This document shows positions 12,380 to 22,900 of a stretch of 64,000 nucleotides of DNA, one piece after another. The position numbers and the translations under genes are program-made. Under the pieces are notes generated by a model that ran no database searches, was not told the origin of the DNA, and saw only the letters and a list, made by a program, of their open reading frames with translations. Source of the stretch: Welwitschia mirabilis (lineage: Eukaryota; Gnetophyta; Gnetopsida; Welwitschiales). Location: NCBI GenBank assembly GCA_051453625.1, contig JBOZIK010000001.1:197421691-197485690 (forward strand), read 5' to 3'. How positions within the stretch are numbered: position 1 is the stretch's first letter; each line of letters opens with the position of its first letter.

Positions 12380-13960
12380 TATGGCACAACTTGATATATC
12401 TTTTAGTAATTAGAGGTTTTGTCAAAACATCTACTAGTTGATCATTGGTACTGAGGTATAAACATGTTCTCTAAGAAAGTAACATCAGATCTCAATGTGT
12501 TTGGTTCTTTAGNNNNNNNNNNNNNNNNNNNNNNNNNNNNNNNNNNNNNNNNNNNNNNNNNNNNNNNNNNNNNNNNNNNNNNNNNNNNNNNNNNNNNNNN
12601 NNNNNNNNNNNNCTTTAGTGTTGTATGGGATTATTTAAGATATTAATGGAACTCTTGTTATCATAATAAATAGGAATGTTATTCAGCAAGAGACCAAAAT
12701 CCTTCATTGTTTGCTTTATCCATATAAGTTATGCACAATAGCTTCCTGTAGTAATATACTTAGCTTTGGTTTTAGACAAGGTAGTTGAGTTCTATTTCTT
12801 ACTATTCTAAGATATTAGGCATTCTCCAAGAAAAAATAATATATCACTTATGCTTCTTTTGTCATTTTTACAACCTACCAATCTACATCACAATACCCTC
12901 TGTGTAGCTTTTGATCCACTTTCTTACCATTTTCATCTTTGTTTAATTTAATGTTTTTATTAATGAAAGTGTCTTTTTCTTTATAATCTTGTAAGCCATA
13001 TTTAACTAACAAAATTGTGATATATTTAGCCTATTAAATAAACATACCTTACTTATGTTACACAAATTAAAGTCCCTAAAAGTTATTCATTTCTTCCATA
13101 AGACTTATTTCAAATTCATCCTACATAATCTTAGCAAATTTCTTATACAAGGATTCATTAGTAGCATTGAAAATATTATCATCAACATAAAATTGAATAA
13201 TAATAAAATCTTTACCATCTTTTGTGATAAATAATTTTACATCAGATGTACCTCTTTTGAAGCCATTTNNNNNNNNNNAGTAACCTAAGTATTTTTCATA
13301 CCAAGCCCTTTGAGCTCATTTAAGACTATAAAGAGCCTTCTTTAATTTGAATACATGATTAGATTTTTGTGAATCAATAAACCCATCTAGTTATTCAAAT
13401 ATACTTCTTTGTGAAGATTTCTATCTTTTGACATCCATTTGATAAAGTTTAAAATCTTTCATATAAGCAAAAGCTAGAAGCACCATTATTGGTTCTATAT
13501 GAGTTACATGAGCAAAGGTTTCTTCAAATTCAATTCCTTTTTATTGATTGTAACATTTTNNNNNNNNNNNNNNNNNNNNNNNNNNNNNNNNNNNNNNNNN
13601 NNNNNNNNNNNNNNNNNNNNNNNNNNNNNNNNNNNNNNNNNNNNNNNNNNNNNNNNNNNTGAGCAAAGGTTTCTTCAAATTCAAGTCCTTTTTATTGATT
13701 GTAACATTTTGTCACTAATCTTGCTTTATTTCTAATAATATTTTCATGCTCATCTATTTTATTTTTGTAAACCCACTAAGTGCCAATAATTAATTTGTTA
13801 GAAGGTCTTGGTGTAAGTTCTCAAACATTTTATCTTTTAAATTGATTAAGTTCATCTTGCATAGCAATCATCCAATTTTCATCATTTTCTGCTTATTTGA
13901 AACTTTTAGGTTCAATTTAAGAGATAGAAGATGCATAACCACAAAATTCTCTAGTATGAC
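12380..13960 (-). pseudogene. copia unit 2 RNase H and reverse transcriptase
   Basis: Same domain order as unit 1. RNase H sequence lies at 12380-12960, with a 100-N gap at 12513-12612. It lacks about 190 bp at 12897, where 'caataccct' joins 'ctgtgtagctttt'; both parental sites carry aatacc, suggesting a microhomology deletion. Reverse transcriptase follows, with the catalytic YVDD intact at 13178-13189 and the copia motifs in the same positions. A 10-N gap (13269-13278) and a 51 bp gap-flanking duplication (13509-13559 and 13660-13710) interrupt it. In-frame stops are common. Confidence 0.8.
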
Positions 13961-15062
13961 TTCTAGTTTTAATACCCCCATATGGGCTTCCTATAATGTT
14001 GCTTATGGAGTGACTCTTCTTTAGCCTTATCATAGTTGATGGATTTTCATTTTTTTGATTCTTCTTCTTTTTCTTCCTTACTATCTACTTGAACTTAAGA
14101 TTATCTAGAGGGTTGAACAACTTGCATAGGAATATAATCCTCTTTCATATTCACAATAGTTGGCTTAATATCATTTATTTTAACATTTATATTTTCTTTA
14201 GCTACATGTGTTTTATTGTTATACATTCTATAAGCTTTACTGATCATGAAATATCCTAGAAAAATTCCTTCATCAACTTTTAAATCAAATTTTCTCATTT
14301 TATTCCTTTTGTTTAGAATAAATCATTTTGAACCAAAAATATGAAAGTACTTAATAGAAGGTTTTTTACTTAACTATAACTCATAAGAATTTTTAGAAGT
14401 AAATCTTCTTACCAGAACTCTATTGAAAACATAGCATGCTATACTGATTACAACATGCTATACTAATTACTTTTGCCCAAAAATAATACCTATTTGTCAT
14501 GCATCATTGTCTTATTCATATCATTTAGAATCCTATTCTTTCTTTTAGCTACTCCATTTTGTTGTGATGTCCTTGGAGCTGAGAATTAATGTAGAATATC
14601 AATTTGTTCATAGAAATCTCTGAACTTTACGTTTTTAAACTTAGTCTCATTATCACTTTTTATCATTTTAATTCTATATCCTTGTTGATTTNNNNNNNNN
14701 NNNNNNNNNNNNNNNNNNNNNNNNNNNNNNNNNNNNNNNNNNNNNNNNNNNGCTACCAATGTAAAACGTGAAAAATCATCTAAATTATTACATAATGTCT
14801 TTTCTCACCTAAACTTTCTTTAGATGATGGACCAACAACATATAAATGTAAGAGATCTAATGGACATATAGTAGAGATAAACTTTTTCTTATCAAAGTTT
14901 ACTTTTATTAGTTTCTCTTTTTGATAAGCTTTACAAATTCGATCACCAATGTTTTTAAACTTGAGAAGTCCTCATACGAATTCTTTTATGAATAAGATTT
15001 TGAGAAAATATTTGTTCATGTGATCAAGATTCCTATGCCATAGCTCTGCTTCATCTATTTTG
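13961..15062 (-). pseudogene. copia unit 2 integrase
   Basis: The minus strand at 14101-14298 reads MRKFDLKVDEGIFLGYFMIS followed by KAYRMYNNKTHV, the 'FDPKSDEGIFLGYS..SKAYRVYNKRT' block of copia integrase C-termini. The pre-integrase zinc region at 14972-15062 reads WHRNLDHMNKYFL. A 60-N gap (14692-14751) removes part of the core, and a 315-N gap (15063-15377) follows upstream. Stops are present, but this copy keeps longer open runs than unit 1. Confidence 0.8.
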
Positions 15063-15377
15063 NNNNNNNNNNNNNNNNNNNNNNNNNNNNNNNNNNNNNN
15101 NNNNNNNNNNNNNNNNNNNNNNNNNNNNNNNNNNNNNNNNNNNNNNNNNNNNNNNNNNNNNNNNNNNNNNNNNNNNNNNNNNNNNNNNNNNNNNNNNNNN
15201 NNNNNNNNNNNNNNNNNNNNNNNNNNNNNNNNNNNNNNNNNNNNNNNNNNNNNNNNNNNNNNNNNNNNNNNNNNNNNNNNNNNNNNNNNNNNNNNNNNNN
15301 NNNNNNNNNNNNNNNNNNNNNNNNNNNNNNNNNNNNNNNNNNNNNNNNNNNNNNNNNNNNNNNNNNNNNNNNNNNNN

Positions 15378-15480
15378 ACCAAGGTAATGAAGCTAGATTT
15401 GTCTCTAGTCATATGTTATGATCATCCATTGTTAACATATCACGCATGTTTCTTTACTACTCTAAGTGGTATTTAAGTTA
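15378..15480 (-). pseudogene. copia unit 2 protease remnant
   Basis: Minus-strand text just right of the 315-N gap reads YVNNG...HMTRDKSSFITL, against WYLDSGCSRHMTGDKS in the family. The catalytic Asp is now Asn and stops are present. Only the start of the domain is sequenced here; the rest is in the gap. Confidence 0.65.
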
Positions 15481-16320
15481 AAAGTACTGTCCTCAATTTC
15501 TGCATCTATATTTTTCTTGATTTATCTTATACAAATCATTGTACCATTTATCTTTGCCTTTGGCAATTATCAGTATAATACCTGTTTTTACATTTTAATA
15601 GACATCTATACTGATAATGGACTCTATTATGATAATAATAATAAATAACATTATTTGTATACATAAAGTATTAATACATTAACTTGTAGCTCCATTTTTT
15701 TAGTGAGAATGTTGAAGTGCTTATTGTAGCTTCATTATGTTTCAATCCATTATTGTCATTTAAGTATCTACACTATCCAAGCATAACATTCAAGTTCTTT
15801 ATTTCTTGGGTGAGTTTCTCATTGATTATTTTCAAATTTGAAAATTCTTATCTAACACACTTTAATTCGCATGTTAGTATACTAACTTTAGCTTTAAGAG
15901 TTGAGTTTTTTTAAAATAATTTATTGCTAATATTCTTCTCCTCTTTATAATCTTCTTTATGAGCATTAAGTAATCTTTTCATTTTAATACATACCTTTTT
16001 TAGTCTAATGCATTTGTTAGAAATTAGATCATATCTTTCTTGAAGATCTAAAACTATGTTATCTTTAGTATTTATTTCATGTTCTTCTCTTAAATATTCA
16101 TTTTCTTCTAGAGAATGTGCAATGGTCATGAGAGTAGGATAAGTTTCTTATTTAGATACCTTTTTATCTATCATAGTTTCCATAGATCTTTCTTCTTAAT
16201 TTTTTCAACCCTAAATCTTATAAGATTTTAAGAACATCTGCATCCTCATCTTTCAATAGTCACATTTTGTCCATTTGAAGAGTAGAGGTATAATTGATGG
16301 TACCCTTTCCATGTTCACTC
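15480..16320 (-). pseudogene. copia unit 2 gag remnant
   Basis: A knuckle remnant at about 15590-15640 reads YYYYYNRVHYQYRC, keeping His and the last Cys only. Upstream, 15911-16129 is an open stretch of 72 residues beginning MTIAHSLEENEYLREEHEIN with many Lys/Glu/Leu heptads, a coiled coil like that of SIRE Gag. As in unit 1 the N-terminal Gag (UBN2-like) domain is missing: fewer than 250 bp lie between coiled coil and primer-binding site. Both units therefore share the same loss. Confidence 0.7.
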
Positions 16321-16349
16321 AAGGAAGTTACTCCTGTTTGTAAGTACGC

Positions 16350-16361
16350 ACTCTGATACTA
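16350..16361 (-). promoter_or_regulatory. copia primer-binding site (initiator Met tRNA)
   Basis: The element strand reads TAGTATCAGAGTG directly after the LTR end plus AG, against TGGTATCAGAGC, the usual site complementary to the 3' end of initiator tRNA-Met. One G>A and one C>T/G change are visible. It fixes the element orientation as minus and the LTR boundary at 16364. Confidence 0.85.
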
Positions 16362-16363
16362 CT

Positions 16364-17778
16364 TGAGGATTGATTTAAAATCAGAGGGGAAGGGTAAATA
16401 AGTTCTATTAAATAAAATTTTAAATCAAATAAAAGAATGAAATACAAAATGAAATACCTTACTAGATAACATGGCTCTCCACCCTAGGTATGTTCACACA
16501 TAGAGGGTAGCTTCTACTCACACCTTTGAATATTCTTAACCTGCACAAAATAGTGGTTTTTTAGAATCTTGATAATCTTATAATAAATGAGAGTCTACTT
16601 GCAAGATAGCAAACTCTCTGTCTTAAGAGAATAATGGTTTTTTGGCTCACTAATAACCTTATAATAAATAAATGCCTAAAATCATAATACTAGATGCACA
16701 TCCTTATAAGGATTACCTTACAAAGTATTTGAGTATTCAAGAAAATGGACTTTATAATAACATTCAATAATGAGGTAACCCATAATGTAAAATCAAAATG
16801 CAATGGAATAATAAGCCTAAGTTTTCTTTGATGAAGATTTTATTAGATCCTTGAAGTTATTATTGCTATCACCAGTATGAGTGAAGAAGATGATAGCAAC
16901 AAAGATCCAAGTTTAAGAAATAAAATGATGTTATCTCCTTGCTGATGAATCCTTTGATTTCTTTTTGAGAGGTTTTTTTTACTCGTGCTTGCCTATATCT
17001 ATAAATCTATTTAATGAAGTATCACAAAGTTCTTTTTCAATTCTTGATATTGATGCTTTATAATAATAAGAAAGATCTAGTCATTTGAGCTAGGAAGGTA
17101 GCCGTTTAAATCTGTAACTACCATACAATGAATAGATAATGTCTAGCTTTAGGCACATAACTACCATACAATGAATAACTAATGTCTTAAATCAAAGTTC
17201 ACATAAATTAAAAATGAAGTTATGTTCTTTAATTTTATAAACATCTGCACTAGACGTCTACTTTCTAGATGTCTTTATTTTTGTAGACATCTTAAGTTAA
17301 CTTGCTTAGATTCTAATGAATTTTACACTATAGTATCCTTAGACCTCTGTGATCATGAATCTACTGTGTATAACTTGATAACTTACCTGAAATGTAAGAT
17401 ATTATTTAAAAACCAAATTGACTCTACTATCTATTTTAGCTTAGTACAAACATATTCACGTCTTCATGTGTGTTAGGTTTAACTTTTAATTTAGTTGTCT
17501 TTGAATATAATAGGCATCTTTATGTCTGTCACTGAATTGCAGTACATCTAAAACATCTTTAGATTTCCAAACATCTTCACTTGAGACATCTTCAATTTTC
17601 TAGACATCTTTAAATAATTGATTTAGCAGTTTAGCATCTGATCCTTTTCGTGAGATGTTGTCTTTAAAGATCCATCATGATCTAGTGCCTATCATGATCT
17701 AACATTCTTGTAATAAGCTGTCTACGTAATTGCACAAATATTTGATAAGTGGAATCATTAAAAACAGATTTTATAATA
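16364..17778 (-). repeat. copia LTR3 (1415 bp)
   Basis: 5' LTR of unit 2 and 3' LTR of the collapsed third unit. It begins tgaggattgatt and ends gattttataata. It is full length, and carries box variants at 17250-17610, including an intact AGACGTCT at 17251-17258. Confidence 0.85.
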
Positions 17779-17811
17779 GTCCTTTTTGTGAGTACCCACT
17801 TTGATACCACT
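17779..17811 (-). mobile_element. 33 bp remnant of a third copia internal region
   Basis: The whole space between LTR3 and LTR4 is 33 bp. In element orientation it reads AG, then the primer-binding site TGGTATCAAAGTGGG, then a leader matching unit 2's TACTTACAAA, then a short purine run next to LTR3. Gag and pol are gone, leaving LTR-PBS-LTR. This is a direct sequence observation; deletion inside a once-complete third unit is the inference. Confidence 0.8.
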
Positions 17812-19176
17812 TAGGGGTCAATTGAACTTAGAGGGGAGGGCTGAATAACTTCTATGAAATAAAAATTTAAACCAAATGATAGAATGAAAATGTACAATAA
17901 AATACCTTACTAAGATAACATGGTTTTTCAACCTGGGTACATTCACACATAAAGGATAGCTTCTTCTCACACCTTTAAATATTATTAACCTATAATAAAA
18001 TAGTGGTTTTCTAGTGGACCATGAATCTTACAACAAATAAGAGTCTCTTCACAATGAAACACCCTCTTCCCCTAAAGAGAATAATGATTTTTTGGCTTAC
18101 TAATAATCTTACATCAAATAAGTTCCTAAAAGCATAGTATCAAATGCAAAACCCTACAAGGGTTACCGTACAAAGTATTTGAGTATTTAAGAAATTAACT
18201 TTACAATAATATTCAACAATAAGATAGTCTATAATGAATAGCCCAAAAAAATGCAATACAACAAGAAGCTTGAATATTACTTTGATGAATACATTGAGCT
18301 CCTTGATGTTGTTGTTATTATCACAAGTATAAATGAAGAATGAAGCATTCAAGATTTAGAAGCAAATGATAATAGCAGTGATAGCTCCTTTACAATGATG
18401 CCTTAATTAATCATAACAAGTGTCTTTTACTCATGCAAGCTTTCTTTTTATCTAATCATTGAGAACCAAGAAATCTCTGTATTTATGATTAATCAATGAA
18501 GTGTCAAAAGGTTTTTTTTTTTTTAGTTCTTAATATCAAGGCATTATAACTTTGAGGAAGATCTATCCCTTTGAGCTTGAAAGATAGCCATTTGATTTTA
18601 TAACCATCATGTAAAGGATAGCTAATATCTATGCTTTAGGGTGTAACCTTTCTTTTAATCAACATAAATGTTATACCAAGACATCTTTATATTAATACAT
18701 ATCTTCACCCTAAACATCTTCACTTTTATAGACATGTTGAGTTGACTAGTCTAGATTCTAATGAATTTTGCTCTATAGTGTTCTTGAACCTTAGAGAACA
18801 TGAATCCATAATGTACAAGTTGATATCTCATCCAAAACTCAAGATATTAGTCAAAAATAAATTTAACTTTTTTAGGTTGAACTTTTAGTTCAATTATCTT
18901 CAATATGATAGATATTTTTAGCTTATCCTTGAATTCTAGTACATTCAAGACATCTTCAGATTTTCAGATGTCTTTACTTAAGACATTTTCAATTTTTTAG
19001 ACATCTTCAAACTATTAATTTGATAGTTTAGCNNNNNNNNNNNNNNNNNNNNNNNNNNNNNNNNNNNNNNNNTATGATCAAGTTCCTATTAAGGTCTTAT
19101 GCTCCTATAATAACCTATCTACATAATGACATAAGATATTTGATAAGTTGAATCATCAAAACTGGATTTTCCAATA
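17812..19176 (-). repeat. copia LTR4 (rightmost, 1365 bp with a gap)
   Basis: Begins taggggtcaatt after the primer-binding remnant and ends gattttccaata at the right target repeat ctaag. A 40-N gap lies at 19033-19072. It is the outer 5' LTR of the array. Confidence 0.8.
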
Positions 19177-19880
19177 CTAAGATTTTTCAATAATCAATTA
19201 ATACTGTAACATTTTAAAGAAATTTTTATACATAATTTTGTGGATCTAGAAAGTATTATTGAGGTGAAAGAATTAATATTTTTTATTACACTTTAACTAT
19301 ACTTTTATGAAATTTTTTGACCTTTAGTTTGTAGTTCTACTTGATCATTGGTTTATGGATGATAAACATTTGCAATTGTATAAACTCTTTCACATTTTTT
19401 CATAAGATTATTTAGTTTTTTTTTTTCAAAAATGATTTTTTTCATTATTATTAATACCTTTAGAAAGGTCAAAGTGAGATAGGATATGTTTTTTTTAAGA
19501 ACATCACAATTACTCTAGCATCATATATTCTAGTTGGAATGGATTTATACCACTCAATGACATAATTTACACAGATCATTATGTATAAGTATCTGAAAGA
19601 TAAAGGAAATAATCCAATAAAATTTGAACCCAAAACATTAAAGGGTTTAATATCAAGAATAAGAGAAAGAAACATCATATCTCTCTTATCTCTCTTCCTA
19701 GTTCTTCTTAGGCATTAAAATATATTATGAAATTTATAGTATTCATAAACCTCTTGAAAAAGAGTTAGTCAATAAGGTTAACATTGGAGGATTTTATGAG
19801 AAGTCTATTTAATAAAAATATAACCTTAATAAACTCTAGCATGTGTTAATTTTATGTCATTTAAGATTTTATATTGTAGA
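19177..19880 (-). pseudogene. gypsy D integrase, right part
   Basis: The minus strand has the HHCC-to-core region of an Athila/Tat integrase. Open residues at 19469-19678 read FNVLGSNFIGLFPLSFRYLY, with CVNYVIEWYKSIPTR just after (first catalytic Asp now Asn in CVNY, where CVDY is usual). Further left is VYHPYTNDQVELQTK, matching ATPYHPQTSGQVEVSN with the catalytic Glu kept. The frame then runs to Lys-Ser at the copia array boundary and resumes at 2963. Integrase would have inserted the gypsy cDNA. It is broken by stops and by the 16 kb array. Confidence 0.85.
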
Positions 19881-21450
19881 ATGCATGTATTAAAAATTTA
19901 ATCCAAGAAATATTTAAATAGATATGAATTTCAAAAAGTATGTATTTATTTCATGTAGGAGACATCTTTATCTTGAGTATCTTAATGATTAAGCAATTTA
20001 TGATTAGCAAGATAATTAAATATACTAGTAGATCAAGGTTTCTTTTATAAATCTAGAATATGCTTGTTAGAGAATGAATCATTTCTAGGTATTTAAGATA
20101 AGCAAAAAGGAAGGCAAGGCTTAATGTAAAAGAAATAATCAACAATTTCAATTTCTACTACTTTCTTATTTTTTATTTTAAGATCAAATTCTTGTAAAAG
20201 TTGAATCCATCTCATCAATCTAAATTAAGTTTTTTTTATTATTTATAAGTTATATAAAACTAAAATCATTAATAAAGATTATGATTTTTTCATGTATAAG
20301 ATATGATCAAAATTTTTTAAGGTAAAAACTACTAAAATGGACTTTTTAAGTATCATATAATTTAACTGGGAATCTTACAAAGTTTTACTTACACAGTTAA
20401 GAACATAAGATTTTTCCTCTATTCTTAGTTCTAAAGCTACTTCTACATTGTCATTACTTCTTTTACATAATAATTCAAAAGGAAGTAACTAATTATAAGT
20501 TTATAAGATAAGATATGAATTCAAAAGAAATTTGAATGTTTCAAAAGAATCGTTACATTTAATAATCCAATCATAAAATGCATCTTTAGTAAGGGCTTTA
20601 AAGTTTTTGTGACATTTTAAACAAAAACCTTATAATAGCTAGCATGTTGAAGTAAAGATCTAACATCTTCAATAGTTCTAGGAATGGGAACATAAGTGAT
20701 AAGTTGAATTTTAGAGGATCCATTTTTGTCCATTCTTATAAATTACATGTCTTAGAAAAATACGCTTTGTTATCATGAAATTAAATTTCTCCTAAATAAG
20801 AATAATATTATTATTTTTACATGTAAGGGTAAGTTCTGAATGATATAAATAATAATTATAAGTTTTATTAAAGATAAACAAATCATCCATTAAAATCTTA
20901 AAAAATTATTAAATTGTATCATAAATGATACTCATAATGAAATGTTGGAAAGTAGCTAGGAAAGAAAACATTCCTAAAAGAGCATGTAAAGTTTGTCTTC
21001 ATTAAGATTTAGGATACATTACTATTTTTTATATCTTAAATATCCATCTAAGAACAATAACACCCATTAGTGATTTTAAGACTTGGTTAATAAAGGATAA
21101 TAGAATACCATCCTTATGAGTCATGATGTCGAGTTTACTCAAGTCTATGCACATCTTTAATTCCACTTTATTCTAGTTAAGATTAATTCATTATTTTTAT
21201 TTTTCACTATAGCAAATACAGTCCTTTTATGAAAGTTTTAAGTGAAACTTACCATTAACTACTAAAAATTTGATTGAAGCTTAAGGACTTCTTTCATCAC
21301 TATTTTTATCATGTAAGAGTTAATTCTATGTTAGGCTTTCTACTAGGCTTATCATTTTCTTTTAAATAAATTTTATGCATACATATAATGGGGTTGATTC
21401 ATTTTAGATCATAGATAGTCTATCTTATATGTTTTTATCTTTCTTAAGCA
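19881..21450 (-). pseudogene. gypsy D reverse transcriptase and RNase H
   Basis: Reading leftwards on the minus strand: ESLT near 21330; KNKNNELILTRI near 21200; MCIDLSKLDIMTHKDGILLS near 21130, where MCIDYRKLNDATRKDHFPLP is usual; the catalytic LMDDLF with MDD at 20882-20890; then MDP...FNLS and the 'LLKMLDLYFNMLAIIRFL' thumb block near 20650. RNase H follows more weakly to about 19900. The order PR-RT-RH-IN identifies Ty3/gypsy. Stops are frequent, but the MDD core is intact. Confidence 0.85.
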
Positions 21451-21879
21451 TAAAAACTAAGGTTGCTTCCTAATGAGTTAATAATTTTATAGATATAGTT
21501 ATTAAATAGAAATTATTATAAGATAGGAATACATATTGAAGATCTTTTGAAAAATGTTTAGGTTCTACATTTAATATACACTCTTCACATGAAGGTTAAT
21601 TTTTGGATGCACATGGTTCAATTTAAAACTTAGCTTTCCATTTGGATGACTCAAATTTGGGACTCTTATGAATGGAAATTACTATTTCTTTATGAGGTTT
21701 ACATAATGGATGATGTCATAGGAATTATAAAGCCTTGAAATTTCATTTTTACTCATTTTAGCTAAATTAGAATCTTCTAGGTAATTCATATAATTATTTT
21801 ATCATGACATAAATAACTTGTAACTTCGTGTTCATATTGATTTTATAATTCTATAATTAATTAGAGAGTTATCCTCTAG

Positions 21880-22170
21880 GGCTATCTTTTATCTCTAGAA
21901 CTATAAAGTCACCTGTATAGTAAAATTTATCAAATTTTTTCAAAAAATATTGTAATATTTCCTAACCAATCTTAGTTGAGTGATCTATAAGTGTTAAAGT
22001 TTTTATACTTTTATTTATCCCTTTTAACTAAAATTCTTTACATATTATTTATGACATTGATCTTATGCTAGTTTCTAAATCTAACAAGGGTTTATGTATT
22101 CTTTTGTTATTAATGACACATGATATTAGAGGGGAATCAAGATTTCTACTTGTAATGGAAGCATATTTTT
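21880..22170 (-). pseudogene. gypsy D protease
   Basis: The minus strand reads LISCVINNKRIHKPLLDLET with SIR following at about 22140-22070, against 'ALLDLGASVNLLP' of plant gypsy proteases. The catalytic Asp is kept but Gly is Glu. Downstream FDKFYYTGDFIVLEI matches the family's FYFPVDFIVLD. It would mature Gag-Pol. It is joined without break to Gag on its right and RT on its left. Confidence 0.8.
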
Positions 22171-22900
22171 TGAGCTATGACACTAACATTTTGGGCTAAG
22201 AAAGAATTTTTTCCTAGATTTATTTTTCTCTTTACATAGAACATGTCTTTAAGGAATTTCATTTAAGAATAAGTATTCTTAATTGAATTGAGTAAAGGAA
22301 TGTTAATTTTACTTTCTTAAACATTTTTAAATATTCTCATTCAAGATGTTTATTTTTTAAAGGTGTGAGACATCTAGGAGATGGGGCTTTTTTTAGTTTT
22401 TTGTATTTTTTCCTTTTCATATCATTGTATTCATATATTAGAGGTTCAAAAGTTAGTTAAAGTTTAATATTAAATGTTTAGAGGTATTTCCTAGGTAATT
22501 AAACATCTTCATTTATTTGGCTTACACTTTTTAGTGAAATTTCACTGACTCTTCTAAACATTTTTTATTCATCAATCATGTTAACACCTTTTAAGTTAGA
22601 ATTAGATTAAGCTAGAATCTTATCTTTTTTTACTTTAGTTAATTAAAAATAATGAGTTGGATGTTGTTCAAAAAAGTAACTTACTTCTTATTTGAAAAAT
22701 TAAAGAGCTTGAGAATTTTTGTTCTCAATGATAGCTTCTTTATTATTGTTTAGTAATTAATATTCTTAATTTTATTGAGATTTCATTAAGATTTCATCGA
22801 GATTTCCATGAAAAATCAAAATGGTTTTTCCATTTTGAGTTATAGGAATCTCCATAAGAAAATGATGATTTATGTTCTCATTGTTCTAAGAAATGTTTTC
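22171..22900 (-). pseudogene. gypsy D gag C-terminal region
   Basis: The minus strand at about 22330-22250 reads CLTPLKNKHLE and LKMFKKVKLTF, the 'LEMFKKVQINLPLLEAIKQIPSYAKFLK' block that precedes protease in Tat/Athila Gag. Farther right the match fades. A nucleocapsid knuckle was not identified. The domain would assemble the particle. Confidence 0.6.

Larger units (their letters stand above)
2964..19176 (-). mobile_element. SIRE-type Ty1/copia tandem array with four LTRs
   Basis: Four direct copies of one LTR begin with TGAGGATCGATT-like sequence and end with GATTTTCCAACA-like sequence (plus-strand view). They start at 2964, 10158, 16364 and 17812. Between them lie two decayed minus-strand copia internal regions and one 33 bp remnant. 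The bases just outside are ccaag (2959-2963) and ctaag (19177-19181), a 5 bp target repeat with one C/T transition, as expected for copia. Both flanks belong to one gypsy integrase gene, which supports a single insertion site. Internals are in the same orientation, so unequal recombination between LTRs is the simplest origin. Confidence 0.8.

Noticed and set aside
2964-19176. CRISPR-like or satellite interpretation of the repeated agatgtct motifs
   Set aside because: Spacing is irregular, the motif lies within eukaryotic LTR U3, and flanking genes are retrotransposon pol.
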